In this document: piece by piece, positions 1 through 8,497 of the stretch | How positions within the stretch are numbered: position 1 is the stretch's first letter | Layout: the number at the start of each line of letters is the position of its first letter | NCBI GenBank assembly: GCA_031263485.1 | Contig: JAISFS010000046.1 | Location: 1-64,000 of the forward strand | From: Deltaproteobacteria bacterium | GTDB taxonomy: Bacteria; Desulfobacterota; Desulfarculia; Adiutricales; Adiutricaceae | Length of the DNA stretch: 64,000 bases | Direction: 5' to 3' | Program-made: the position numbers and the translations under genes | The notes under the pieces: generated by a model | Database searches by the model: none | What the model was told of the DNA's origin: nothing | Seen by the model: only the letters and a program-made list of their open reading frames with translations

Positions 1-56
1 TCCGGCAGCCTGCGAGCGCCGCCTTGAAACGCGTTCTCCGTGTAATCGGCCGCCAT
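1..56 (-). CDS. Possible 5' end of a gene leaving the window
   Basis: On the minus strand an ATG at 54-56 follows a GGAGG-like site with a 4-base gap, and the frame stays open to the window edge, starting MAADYTENAFQGG. This is where ftsZ would be expected after ftsA, but the residues do not recognisably match FtsZ and only about 18 codons are visible. It may be chance. Another overlapping frame is also open. Confidence 0.2.
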   Translation of the reverse strand, partial: MAADYTENAFQGGARRLP

Positions 57-521
57 TCGCCCTCCGTCCGTCGGCCAGAAAACCTCATCGTCCAACCGTT
101 CCGCACTTTCACGGGTCATTCCGGCCGCCGAATGCCGTTCCCGCCGAATGCCGTTCCCGGCGAATGCCGTTCCCGGCGAATGCCGATCGGCCTCTGCCGC
201 TCCTCAGATCGTCCGGACCGCTACCGTCCCAGAATCCTTCTCGCGGATATGCGGCCCCGATCGAAAGGCGGCCCTCCCGAATTTCCGGACGGCGGCGCCG
301 ACTGCGGACCTGACCTCCGATTTCGGTCTGATTTCCTCCCACCCCTCCCGCATCCGGGACCCCGGCGCGCGGGGGCCGCCGCAAACGCCTTCGGATACCG
401 CGTTTGCGGCTACGCTGCTCCCGGACGCCGATACCTCGACGGCGGAGTTAATGATATCCGGCGGGCCGGGCGGCACGCCCCGCGCGTCGTCCCCCCCGAT
501 CCGGATGCGGGCCTGTCCGGC
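57..521. other. Intergenic region downstream of the ftsA pair
   Basis: About 465 bases with no convincing gene. Several frames are open on both strands, as expected for very GC-rich DNA, but none has a recognisable protein or a good start. It holds a short 16-bp tandem repeat. A gap of this size between ftsA and the next gene is longer than usual for a dcw cluster. Confidence 0.5.
129..190. repeat. 16-bp tandem repeat, about 4 copies
   Basis: The unit CGAATGCCGTTCCCGG begins at 129, 145, 161 and 177. The last copy is partial and diverged. Confidence 0.8.
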
Positions 522-1763
522 CTAGTCGTTCGCTCCCTTCCCGAAGAACCTGCTCATGAGCTTGCTGAAGAGCCCGCCGCCCTCCCGCGCGCCGCCGACC
601 CGCATGATCTCGTCGCGGTTCTTCAGCCCGTAGAGGATGAGCCCCAGGCCCGTCGAGAACTTCGGGCTCGCCACCAGCTGGGAGAGCCCCCCCATGCCGG
701 CGGGGTAGCCCACGCGGACGGGGCGGTCGAAGATCTGCTCGGCCAGCTCCGGCACCCCGCGGAGCAGCGACGACCCCCCGGTGATGACTATCTCCATCAC
801 CTGATCGTCGAAGCCGCTCATGATGAGTTCCTGGGAGACGTGGCCCATTATTTCCTCGACGCGGCTCTCGAGGATGTCGCAGAGGATGTGCCGGCTCACC
901 TCCGCCACCGGGACGCCGTCCGGGCCGGGCACGGTGATTATTTCCTGGCCGTCCGGCAGGAGCGTCGACAGGCAGCAGCCGTCCGAGATCTTCAGGGCCT
1001 CGGCCTCGTCCATGCTGCTCCTGAGAACCATGAAGATATCTCGCGTGAGCGCGTCCCCTCCGAGGTTCAATACCTTCGTGTGCCGTATGCAGCCCTTCGC
1101 GAAGACCCCGATGTCCGTAGTACCTCCGCCGAAGTCCAAAATGGCGACTCCCATGCCCATTTCGGCGGGGGTCAGCACCGCCTCGGCGGAAGCCAGCGAC
1201 TCGAGGACCACGTCGTCGTCCTCCACCTGGAGCCCCGCCTGGCGGGCGCAGTTCAGCACGTTCTGCAGCGCCGAGAGCGAGACGGTGGAGATGTGCATGT
1301 TCACCTCCAGCCGCTGGCCCATCATTCCGGCCGGATCCTTGATGCCCGTCTGGCCGTCCACCGAGTACTCCTGCTCGATGGTGTGCAGGGGCTCGCGGTC
1401 CTGGGGGATGTCTCCCGCCACCGCCGACTCGATGGCCCTGTGCTTGTCCTCCTCGGTGATGATGCGGTTGCGCTGGTCGCGTACCCCCACGACCCCCGTG
1501 GAGTTGTAGCAGTGGACCGACCCTCCTGCCAGCCCGAGCATGACGTTGCCCACGCGGCAGCCGGCCATGCGCTCGGCCTCGGTGACCGCCGCGCGGATGG
1601 AACTCACGGTGCGGTCGACGTTGGTGACCATGCCCCGGGACATGCCCCTGGACGGGGCGTTGCCGATGCCGGCCACGTTCACGCCCCCGTTGTCGTCCGG
1701 CGAGGCGATGATGCAGCAGATTTTGGTTGTTCCTATGTCCAGCGCCGTGATGATCTCGTTCAT
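522..1763 (-). CDS. ftsA: Cell division protein FtsA, second copy
   Basis: Actin-fold ATPase expected to anchor FtsZ filaments to the membrane and recruit later divisome proteins. The 413 residues open with the phosphate-1 motif ALDIGTTK at about 6-13. The middle has LESLASAEAVLTPAEMG, followed by the phosphate-2 motif ILDFGGGTTDIGVF. TGGSSLLRGVPELAE is the adenosine-binding region. The end, FSKLMSRFFGKGAND, is an amphipathic helix like the FtsA membrane anchor. I chose the ATG at 1763 because homology begins there; the frame stays open upstream to 1976 without similarity. It lies 148 bases after a first ftsA of exactly the same length but clearly different sequence, so this is an old duplication or paralogue and not a recent copy. 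Confidence 0.9.
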   Translation of the reverse strand: MNEIITALDIGTTKICCIIASPDDNGGVNVAGIGNAPSRGMSRGMVTNVDRTVSSIRAAVTEAERMAGCRVGNVMLGLAGGSVHCYNSTGVVGVRDQRNRIITEEDKHRAIESAVAGDIPQDREPLHTIEQEYSVDGQTGIKDPAGMMGQRLEVNMHISTVSLSALQNVLNCARQAGLQVEDDDVVLESLASAEAVLTPAEMGMGVAILDFGGGTTDIGVFAKGCIRHTKVLNLGGDALTRDIFMVLRSSMDEAEALKISDGCCLSTLLPDGQEIITVPGPDGVPVAEVSRHILCDILESRVEEIMGHVSQELIMSGFDDQVMEIVITGGSSLLRGVPELAEQIFDRPVRVGYPAGMGGLSQLVASPKFSTGLGLILYGLKNRDEIMRVGGAREGGGLFSKLMSRFFGKGAND

Positions 1764-1911
1764 CTTCGATACCTTTCCCCCCTCCCGGCATGCCGGGGCG
1801 GCGGTCCGGGGGGCCGCCGCGTCGCGGAAAGCCGCGGCAAGCCGCGCGATGACACCTGAAGCGGCAGGAAGCCTGACCGCCCCCGCGCGACGCGCGGGAA
1901 CGCCCTGCCTG

Positions 1912-3153
1912 TCAGGCCCCCACGAAAAACCTCCTGATGCCCTTGAAGACCTTCCCCATGAACGTGTTCCCCGCAACGGGCCCGAACTGCGGCTCCCGCG
2001 ACTCGCGTTCGGAGCGCTGGCCGTACATGACGAGCCCTATCGCCGTGGAGAAGCGGGGATCGTTCACCATGTTGCTCAAGCCCCCGTCTATGCGGGGCTC
2101 GCCCAGGCGGACCCCGCGGTTCAAGATCCTCCTGGCCAGATCCGCCAGGCCGGGCAGCTGGGACGATCCCCCGGTCAGCACCACCTCGTGCACTTCCTCG
2201 TCCATCCCGCTCTTCACGAATTCCATGTTCACGCATTCCAGGATGTCCGTCATGCGCCTCTCGAGGATCGAGCAGAAGAAGTCCGGCTCCACGTCGACCG
2301 GCTGGCCGCCCAGGGACGGGATGATCAGCTGTTCCGCCCCCAGGAGCTCCGGGCGCAGCGCGCCCCGGGCAACCTTGAAGTGCTCCGCCGTCTCCACCGA
2401 GGTCCTCAGCCCCAACGCCAGGTCGTGGGTGAGGTTGTCGCCGCCCTGGGCCACCACCCCCGAATATTTGACCGACCCCCCTGAAAATATCGCTATATCG
2501 GACGTTCCTCCCCCTATATCCAGTACTGCCGCGCCAACGTCCATCTCCTGCGGTGTCAGCACCGCCTCGGCCGAGGCCAAGGATTCCAGGATCATCTCCT
2601 TCAGGGACAGATCGGCGCCCGTCACGCAATTCATTATGTTCTGGTAGGCGTTCATCGCGGATGTGATGACGTGCACCTTCACCTCCAGCCTCACGCCCAC
2701 CATGTTCAGGGGGTCCAGGATGCCCTCGACGTCGTCGACCTTGTACTCCTGGGGGATGGTCTGGACAATGACCCTCCCCTGGGGGATGTTCAGGGTCTCC
2801 GCCTTCTCGATGGCCCGGCGCTTGTCGTCCTCGGTCACCAGCTGCTCGCCCTTGTCCCGGACGGCGGCGAGCCCGTGGCTGTTGAAGCTCGAGATGTGCC
2901 CACCGGCGATGCCCACGTAGACGTCCTCGATGCGGCAGCCGGCCATGCGGCGGCACTCGTCGACTGCCCTGGCGATGGAGGATCTGGCGTGCTCCATGTT
3001 CGTGACCAGCCCCCGGGCCATGCCCTCGGACCGCACGTTGCCGAGGCCGATGATCTCCAGTCCCCCGAAGTCGTTTTCCACCGCCGCCACGCAGGTGACC
3101 TTCGTGGTCCCTATGTCCAGGCCGACCAGCATTTTCCTCTCAAGATCCGTCAT
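1912..3153 (-). CDS. ftsA: Cell division protein FtsA, first copy
   Basis: FtsA of 413 residues. The phosphate-1 motif GLDIGTTKVTCV is at about 11-22; LESLASAEAVLTPQEMDVG is followed by VLDIGGGTSDIAIFSGG (phosphate 2); TGGSSQLPGLADLARRILN lies in domain 2B. The C-terminal MGKVFKGIRRFFVGA is a strong basic amphipathic helix, better than that of the second copy, and fits the membrane-targeting sequence. The ATG at 3153 follows an AAGGAG site. It comes after ftsQ, the usual dcw position, so this is the better candidate for the ancestral FtsA. Which copy is essential cannot be read from sequence. Confidence 0.93.
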   Translation of the reverse strand: MTDLERKMLVGLDIGTTKVTCVAAVENDFGGLEIIGLGNVRSEGMARGLVTNMEHARSSIARAVDECRRMAGCRIEDVYVGIAGGHISSFNSHGLAAVRDKGEQLVTEDDKRRAIEKAETLNIPQGRVIVQTIPQEYKVDDVEGILDPLNMVGVRLEVKVHVITSAMNAYQNIMNCVTGADLSLKEMILESLASAEAVLTPQEMDVGAAVLDIGGGTSDIAIFSGGSVKYSGVVAQGGDNLTHDLALGLRTSVETAEHFKVARGALRPELLGAEQLIIPSLGGQPVDVEPDFFCSILERRMTDILECVNMEFVKSGMDEEVHEVVLTGGSSQLPGLADLARRILNRGVRLGEPRIDGGLSNMVNDPRFSTAIGLVMYGQRSERESREPQFGPVAGNTFMGKVFKGIRRFFVGA

Positions 3154-3412
3154 TTCCTCGATGCTCCTTCCGTGGTCGGGGCGGAAGCCCCGGCCCCAGG
3201 TAAACGCGCGAAGCCTTGAAACGCCTGCCGGGCGATCCTGTCCCGGAACCCTCGAACGCTTTTCGGCGGCCTCCCGTACCGGAACCGCGGGCGTCGCCCG
3301 GGATCCCCCGGCCCCGCTTCAGGGCCCCCTCTTCCGGGCCCCGCCATCCGTTCAGGCCCTGATCCCGCCAATCGTCCGGGAACCGCGCCACGCCAAGGCC
3401 GGGCGCCGTGAC

Positions 3413-4630
3413 TCAGGTCCCGGCCATGCCGGGCAGGCCGGCGGGCGAGACCGGCGTAGGCGGGGCCGCCCCGTCGTAGCCCTCGGCCCCCCCCTCGAGA
3501 GGGTCGTCCTCCGGGACGCCAACGTCCGCTGGCTTCCTGCCACTGGCCCAGCGGACCGTCACCCGGGGGACGCACTCCAGGTTCATGTGGGAGACGCCCG
3601 CCAGGTGGCCCCTGCCCTTCAGGATCCCGGTCACCTTGCCCAGCCGCGCGACCTTCTCGGCGAAGGGCCCGAAGCCCAGCCGCGCCTCGATGCCGCTCCG
3701 CCTCGCGAACAGCGTGATCCCGATGTCTGGGTCCCACCGGATCTCGGAGATCTCGTCCAGCCTCCAGTCGTCCGAGCGGCGGTCCAGGAGATCCATCAGG
3801 TCGAAGACCTCCGAAATCGATTGGGCCGCCAGCGGCCCCTCGTTTAAGAGCTCGTCCAACGTGAAGCCGCTCACTATGGGCTTGTCCGGATTCTCGCCGG
3901 GCACGAGCCCCTTGAAGGGCCTGCCGCGGACGTCCAGGTAGTAGAGCCGGTCCAGGCTCACCACGGCCCGGGGCCTGTATTCCTTGACCCGCACCGTGAT
4001 GCCGTCCGGGAGCGGGGCGCGGGAGATGTCGGCGTCCTCGACCCACGCCAGGGTCTTGAGGCCCCTGATCGCCTGCTGGATGTCGAAGGTGAGCGTGTTC
4101 ACCGGCCGGTCCAGCCCCGCGGCGGCCAGGACCTCCTGGCGGGAGACCCGGAAAATCCCGCGGATGTCGTGGCGTTTGATGAGGAAGTAGTCGCTGTCGG
4201 AAAACGCGTAGTACGCGTACAGGCATCCGGCGGACACCGCGGCCAGCGCGAGGCTGACCGCCAGCCCGTAGAAGCAAAGGACCGCCAGCCTCCTGGCCCT
4301 GCCCCCCGCGGCCCTGATGGCCCCGACGAGGAACCCGCCGATGGCGGGCCTTGCGGCCGCCCCCTCGCGGGAGGCAGGCGGAGCCGGCTGCCCTGCGGGT
4401 CTTCTTGCCGCCCGGAGCGCCTGGGAGGGCGCGGGCTCCTGGCGTCGCGGGGCCTTGGCGGGCGCGGCGGACTTGGCGGGCGCCGATGCCTTGGCGGAAG
4501 CCCCGGCCTTGGGCGCCGCCGCGGCCTCCGCCACCCGGCGGGCGCGGCCCAGGGGCGTCACCTGCTTCCGTCCCCGGCGATCCGAACCGCCATGGCCCAC
4601 CGGATTCTTCGTCGTGCGGAAGTACGTCAC
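3413..4630 (-). CDS. ftsQ: Cell division protein FtsQ
   Basis: Bitopic divisome protein bridging early cytoplasmic and late periplasmic division proteins. The 405 residues comprise an Ala/Pro/Lys-rich cytoplasmic N-terminus of about 105 residues, one membrane helix (LAVLCFYGLAVSLALAAVSA, about 113-132), and a POTRA domain (IKRHDIRGIFRVSRQEVLAAAGL). The beta domain follows, with ITVRVKEYRPRAVV and LYYLDVRGRPFKGL. The start is GTG at 4630, whose GTGA overlaps the murB stop. The long N-terminus and the acidic/proline C-terminal tail of about 40 residues make it larger than typical FtsQ (about 250-280). Confidence 0.9.
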   Translation of the reverse strand: MTYFRTTKNPVGHGGSDRRGRKQVTPLGRARRVAEAAAAPKAGASAKASAPAKSAAPAKAPRRQEPAPSQALRAARRPAGQPAPPASREGAAARPAIGGFLVGAIRAAGGRARRLAVLCFYGLAVSLALAAVSAGCLYAYYAFSDSDYFLIKRHDIRGIFRVSRQEVLAAAGLDRPVNTLTFDIQQAIRGLKTLAWVEDADISRAPLPDGITVRVKEYRPRAVVSLDRLYYLDVRGRPFKGLVPGENPDKPIVSGFTLDELLNEGPLAAQSISEVFDLMDLLDRRSDDWRLDEISEIRWDPDIGITLFARRSGIEARLGFGPFAEKVARLGKVTGILKGRGHLAGVSHMNLECVPRVTVRWASGRKPADVGVPEDDPLEGGAEGYDGAAPPTPVSPAGLPGMAGT

Positions 4631-5631
4631 GGGTAAGCCTCCCCCCTCCTGTCCAGCATCAGGATTTCCGGGACGAGCTCCACCCCGCGGCGCCTCATCA
4701 CCTCGAGGCGCGCCTTGGCGGCCAGGGCCCGTATCTCGGAGGACGTGGCCCCTCCCGCGTTCACGATGACGTTCGCGTGCCTGTCGCTAATCACGGCGCC
4801 CCCGACCCTCATGCCTTTCAGGGCGCACTCCTCGATGAGCCTTCCCGCGTTGAGCCCGTTCGGGTTCCGGAAGACCGACCCGGCCGACGGACCGGGAGGG
4901 AGCCGCTTCCTTCTCGCCTCCATGGCCTCGCGCTCGATCTCGCGAAGATCGTTCTCCAGCGCGGCCGGGCCCAGCGAGAACTCCGCGCCCATGACGACCC
5001 CCAGCCCTCCCAGCGCGGAGCGGCGGTATCGGAAGTCAGCCTCCTGCGCGCCCACCAGCCTGAGGGCGCCCCGGTCCAGCACCCCGGCCTCCAGGAAAAG
5101 CTCCCCGGCGGAGTCCGCGCCCGTCCCGGCGTTCATGACGAGCGCACCGCCCACCGTGCCTGGAATGCCGCGCAGCCTGGCCCAGCCGGAACGGCTCGCG
5201 GCCCGCGCCATGTCCGCCACCTCGGCCAGGCTCGCGGCCGCCCCGGCCCTGACCCGCGTGGCCCCGCGCCCTCCGTCCTCCCCGTCCAGGTACGCGGCCT
5301 TCCTGAATCCGCCGGAAAGCCGGATCATGAGGCCGTCGAAGCCCAGGTCATCGAAGAGCACGTTGGTGCCGCCGCCCAGGACGAAGACCGGGAGCCCTTC
5401 GGACCCGGCGAAATCCAACGCGGCGGCGAGCTCCTCGGGGTCGGCCGGCTGGGCGAAGAACGCCGCCGGCCCGCCCGTGCGGAAGCTCGTAAGCTCGCTT
5501 AAGGGCTTGCGCGTTTCGAGCTTCACGCGGCACTTGGCGGCAAGACGCCTGAGAGCCCTGGCGTCCTGGGCCAGCGGCGCGGAGGAGCCGCCGACGTCAC
5601 GCGCGCCGCCCGCGTCCCTTGCCCCGTTCAT
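4627..5631 (-). CDS. murB: UDP-N-acetylenolpyruvoylglucosamine reductase MurB
   Basis: FAD/NADPH enzyme reducing UDP-GlcNAc-enolpyruvate to UDP-MurNAc, the second committed step of peptidoglycan synthesis. The 334 residues have the type-I-like pattern: TSFRTGGPAAFFAQP, FVLGGGTNVLFDD (FAD), a GIPGTVGGALVMNAG segment, the catalytic-serine region PAGSVFRNPNG, and a late glutamate near VNAGGATSSEI. The start ATG at 5631 overlaps the murC TGA as ATGA, and the stop overlaps the ftsQ GTG. The first 40 residues, rich in Gly/Ala/Arg, are not conserved. Confidence 0.95.
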   Translation of the reverse strand: MNGARDAGGARDVGGSSAPLAQDARALRRLAAKCRVKLETRKPLSELTSFRTGGPAAFFAQPADPEELAAALDFAGSEGLPVFVLGGGTNVLFDDLGFDGLMIRLSGGFRKAAYLDGEDGGRGATRVRAGAAASLAEVADMARAASRSGWARLRGIPGTVGGALVMNAGTGADSAGELFLEAGVLDRGALRLVGAQEADFRYRRSALGGLGVVMGAEFSLGPAALENDLREIEREAMEARRKRLPPGPSAGSVFRNPNGLNAGRLIEECALKGMRVGGAVISDRHANVIVNAGGATSSEIRALAAKARLEVMRRRGVELVPEILMLDRRGEAYP

Positions 5632-7010
5632 GGCGCACCCCCCTGAAGCCTTCTTAAGATCTCCGTCCCGGCTTCCCAGACGTTGCCCGCGCCCAAGGTG
5701 AGGATCACGTCGCCCGCCCTCGCCTCCTTCAGGACCTCGCCGGGAATGGCCGAGACCCTGCCGACGTACCGGACCCCGCCGTGGCCGTGGGAGCGGAGCG
5801 CCTCGCACAGCGAACGCGAGTCGGCGCCTTCCAGCGGGTCCTCCCCCGCGGCGTAGACGTCGGCTATCCACAGCAGATCCGCCTGGTTGAAGGAGGTCAG
5901 GAACTCCTCGAAGAGGTCCCGCGTGCGCGTATGCCTGTGCGGCTGGAAGACCACGAGCCTCCTCGAGTCCGGGAAGGTCTCGGCCAGGGCGGTCAGGGTC
6001 GCCCTGATCTCGGTCGGGTGGTGCCCGTAGTCGTCCAGGACGCTTATCCCGCCCGCCTCGCCCTTCCGCTCGAAGCGGCGGCCCACGCCGGAGAGCCGCT
6101 CGACCCCGCGTTTCAGGTCCCCGAAGCCTATGCCCATCTCGCGGGAGACGGCCGCCGCGGCCAGAGTGTTCAGGACGTTGTGCCTGCCGGGGATGTTCAC
6201 CCTCAGTGTCCCCTGAAGCTCGCCCGCGGCCCACAGCTCGAAGGAATGCCCCCAGTCCTCGCGCACGATGTTCCTGGCCGTCACCGAGGACTGCGCCGAG
6301 AGGCCGTAGGTCACGCAACGCTTCCTCACTCGGGGGATGAGGCCCTGGACGCCTGGGTCGTCCAGGCACAGTATCGCCGCCCCGTAGAAGGGGACCCGGT
6401 TTATGAAGGTCAGGAAGGTATCCCTCAGGTGGTCCATGTCCCGGTAGTAGTTCATGTGCTCGCGGTCGATGTTGGTGACCACCGCCACGGTCGGCGAGAG
6501 AAGCAGGAAGGAGCCGTCGGACTCGTCCGCCTCGGCCACCAGGTAGTCCCCCTGGCCCAGCCGGGCGTTCACGCCGAGGTTGTCCACCCGCCCGCCGATG
6601 ACCAGGGTCGGGTCCAGACCGCCTTCCGTGAGCACCGTGCCCAGGAGCGAGCATGTGAAAGTCTTGCCGTGACTTCCCGCCACCGCCACGGACGTCTTGA
6701 GCCTCATGAGCTCCGAGAGCATCTCGGCCCGTGGTATGACGGGGATCCTCTGCTCCCGGGCGGCCGCGACCTCCGGGTTGTCGTCGCGCACGGCGGAGGA
6801 GACCACCACCACGTCCGCCCCGTTCAGGTGAGCGCTGTCGTGGCCGAGGCGCACGTCTATCCCCAGCCCGGCGAGCCTTCTCGTCTGGGCGCCTTCGGCC
6901 AGATCGGAACCGCTCACGTCGTGGCCCAGGTTGTGGAGCACCTCGGCTATGCCGCTCATGCCTATGCCGCCGATGCCGACGAAGTGTATGCTGCGCCTTT
7001 TGCGATACAT
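5628..7010 (-). CDS. murC: UDP-N-acetylmuramate--L-alanine ligase MurC
   Basis: Mur ligase adding L-Ala to UDP-MurNAc in the cytoplasm. The 460 residues are normal for MurC. The N-terminal nucleotide-sugar domain has HFVGIGGIGMSGIAEVL, the central ATP site is AGSHGKTFTCSLLG, and the C-terminal domain has VLDDYGHHPTEIRATL and VVFQPHRHTRTRDLFEEF. The ATG at 7010 begins exactly where conservation starts. It is coupled to murB by an ATGA overlap, while 347 bases separate it from murG upstream. Confidence 0.96.
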   Translation of the reverse strand: MYRKRRSIHFVGIGGIGMSGIAEVLHNLGHDVSGSDLAEGAQTRRLAGLGIDVRLGHDSAHLNGADVVVVSSAVRDDNPEVAAAREQRIPVIPRAEMLSELMRLKTSVAVAGSHGKTFTCSLLGTVLTEGGLDPTLVIGGRVDNLGVNARLGQGDYLVAEADESDGSFLLLSPTVAVVTNIDREHMNYYRDMDHLRDTFLTFINRVPFYGAAILCLDDPGVQGLIPRVRKRCVTYGLSAQSSVTARNIVREDWGHSFELWAAGELQGTLRVNIPGRHNVLNTLAAAAVSREMGIGFGDLKRGVERLSGVGRRFERKGEAGGISVLDDYGHHPTEIRATLTALAETFPDSRRLVVFQPHRHTRTRDLFEEFLTSFNQADLLWIADVYAAGEDPLEGADSRSLCEALRSHGHGGVRYVGRVSAIPGEVLKEARAGDVILTLGAGNVWEAGTEILRRLQGGAP

Positions 7011-7357
7011 CCCTTGCGGGCCTTTCTTCCGTCCGGGCATTCGGCCCGGTTCGCTTCCGTACACGTCTGGCGGGATCTCGCGTCCTGCCGCGTCACGATT
7101 CTCCAAATCATCGGGGGCTCCGCGTTTCCCTGTGCCGCCGTAGCCGCTTTCGGCTCCCCGCTCCGGCTTCCGACCCCCCTCCGCATGTCCTCCGTCGGCA
7201 AGCCGTGCCCCGCCGCCCTTCCCCCCGCGAGCCTTCCCCTGCCATCGGCCTTTCCCGGCCCCGCTCCGCATTCCTCCCTCGGCGTCGTTGCCGCATCCTG
7301 CATCCGCCGGAGCCGTCCGGCACGTTATGGGCCCCTGACCTGCCGCCACGAGTGCCC
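7011..7357. other. Gap between murG and murC
   Basis: About 347 bases inside an otherwise tight operon. The murC frame is open upstream here and antisense frames are open too, but no start site or protein resemblance supports a gene. No clear repeat, promoter or hairpin was seen. Confidence 0.4.
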
Positions 7358-8497
7358 TCACAGTACCGTCCGATGGACCTCCCCGGCCTTCTTGGCCTTG
7401 CGTCCGCGACGGGACAGGGCCGCCCGGAGGAGCTCCTTGGCCATCACGTTCGCCGAATCGCGGCGGGCGAGGCCCAACGCCGCCTCGCTCATCTTCCCGA
7501 GCCTCCGCGGCACGTCCAGGAAACCCTCCACCAGCATGACGATCTTGCCGGACGTCAGGGTCTGCTCCGGGACCAGGAGCGCGGCGCCGGCGTCCTCGAA
7601 GGCCCTCGCGTTCTCGGTCTGGTGGTCGTCCGCAGCCCAGGGGAGCGGAACCAGAGCCGAGGGCACCCCCGCCGCGGCGAGCTCGGCCAGTGTGAGCGCC
7701 CCCGCGCGGCACAGGGCCAGGTCCGCCTCCTTGTAAAGCCTGGCCATGTCCGTGAAGAAGGCGCCCAGCTCGAAGTCGAGTCCGGAGGCCTCGTAGGCCG
7801 GCCGGAGCGCCGCCTCGCCTGCCTGGCCCGCCTGGTGGACGACCCGCACCCCGCCGTGAAGGGCTTTGAGGCCTTCAAGCGCGCCGGCCACCGCCCGGTT
7901 CAGGCTCTCGGCCCCCTGACTCCCGCCCAGGACCAGAAGCGTGAAGGGCCTTGAGCCCCCGAACCGCTTCGGGGAGTCCGCGAAGATCTCGGGGCGCACG
8001 GGGTTCCCGCAGAAAAGCGTCTTCCCGGAAGGGAAGCCCGCTGCCGCGCCCGCGTCGCCCAGGAACACCCTGGCCGCTAACCTGGCCAGCATGCGGTTCG
8101 TGAGGCCCGGGCGGCGGTTCTGCTCGTGCAGGTACAGGGGCACCCCCATGAGCCAGGCCGCCAGGCCCACCGGACCGGAGCTGTAGCCGCCCGCCCCGAA
8201 GGCCAGATCCGGCCCGAAGGCCTTCAGGATCCGCATCGCCTGGAAAACCGCCCGCGCCGCCCAAAGCGCGCCCTTCGCCTTGGCCAGGAGCCCCCTTCCC
8301 TTGAGAGGCATGGCCTTGACGGAGACGCGGTCCCAGCCTCCGGGGCCCAGCACGGCCTCCTCGGCGGGCCTGCCCGCGCCCACGAAAAGGAACCGCGCGC
8401 CCGGATCGAGCTCGCGCACCGCCACCGCCGCGGCCAGCGCGGGCATGACGTGGCCGCCGGTGCCGCCCGCGGCCATGAGGATGCGGACCCCGCTCAC
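7358..8497 (-). CDS. murG: Lipid II synthase MurG (GlcNAc transferase)
   Basis: Membrane-associated GT28 glycosyltransferase moving GlcNAc from UDP-GlcNAc to lipid I. The 379 residues have the glycine-rich loop MAAGGTGGHVMPALA at about 8-22, then GAGGYSSGPVGLAAW and LYLHEQNRRPGLTNR (the acceptor/lipid side). The C-terminal donor site has LLVLGGSQGAESLNR, CRAGALTLAELAAAGVPSALVPLP and DHQTENARAFEDAGAALL. The start is GTG at 8497, overlapping the ftsW stop as GTGA. Confidence 0.96.
   Translation of the reverse strand: MSGVRILMAAGGTGGHVMPALAAAVAVRELDPGARFLFVGAGRPAEEAVLGPGGWDRVSVKAMPLKGRGLLAKAKGALWAARAVFQAMRILKAFGPDLAFGAGGYSSGPVGLAAWLMGVPLYLHEQNRRPGLTNRMLARLAARVFLGDAGAAAGFPSGKTLFCGNPVRPEIFADSPKRFGGSRPFTLLVLGGSQGAESLNRAVAGALEGLKALHGGVRVVHQAGQAGEAALRPAYEASGLDFELGAFFTDMARLYKEADLALCRAGALTLAELAAAGVPSALVPLPWAADDHQTENARAFEDAGAALLVPEQTLTSGKIVMLVEGFLDVPRRLGKMSEAALGLARRDSANVMAKELLRAALSRRGRKAKKAGEVHRTVL

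Noticed and set aside
24..1859. 611-codon plus-strand frame opposite the second ftsA
   Set aside because: Antisense shadow of ftsA; Arg/His/Asp-rich composition typical of a shadow frame.
5628..7712. A 694-residue MurC with N-terminal extension
   Set aside because: Conservation starts exactly at MYRKRRSIHFVG; upstream part overlaps murG in antisense-like composition.
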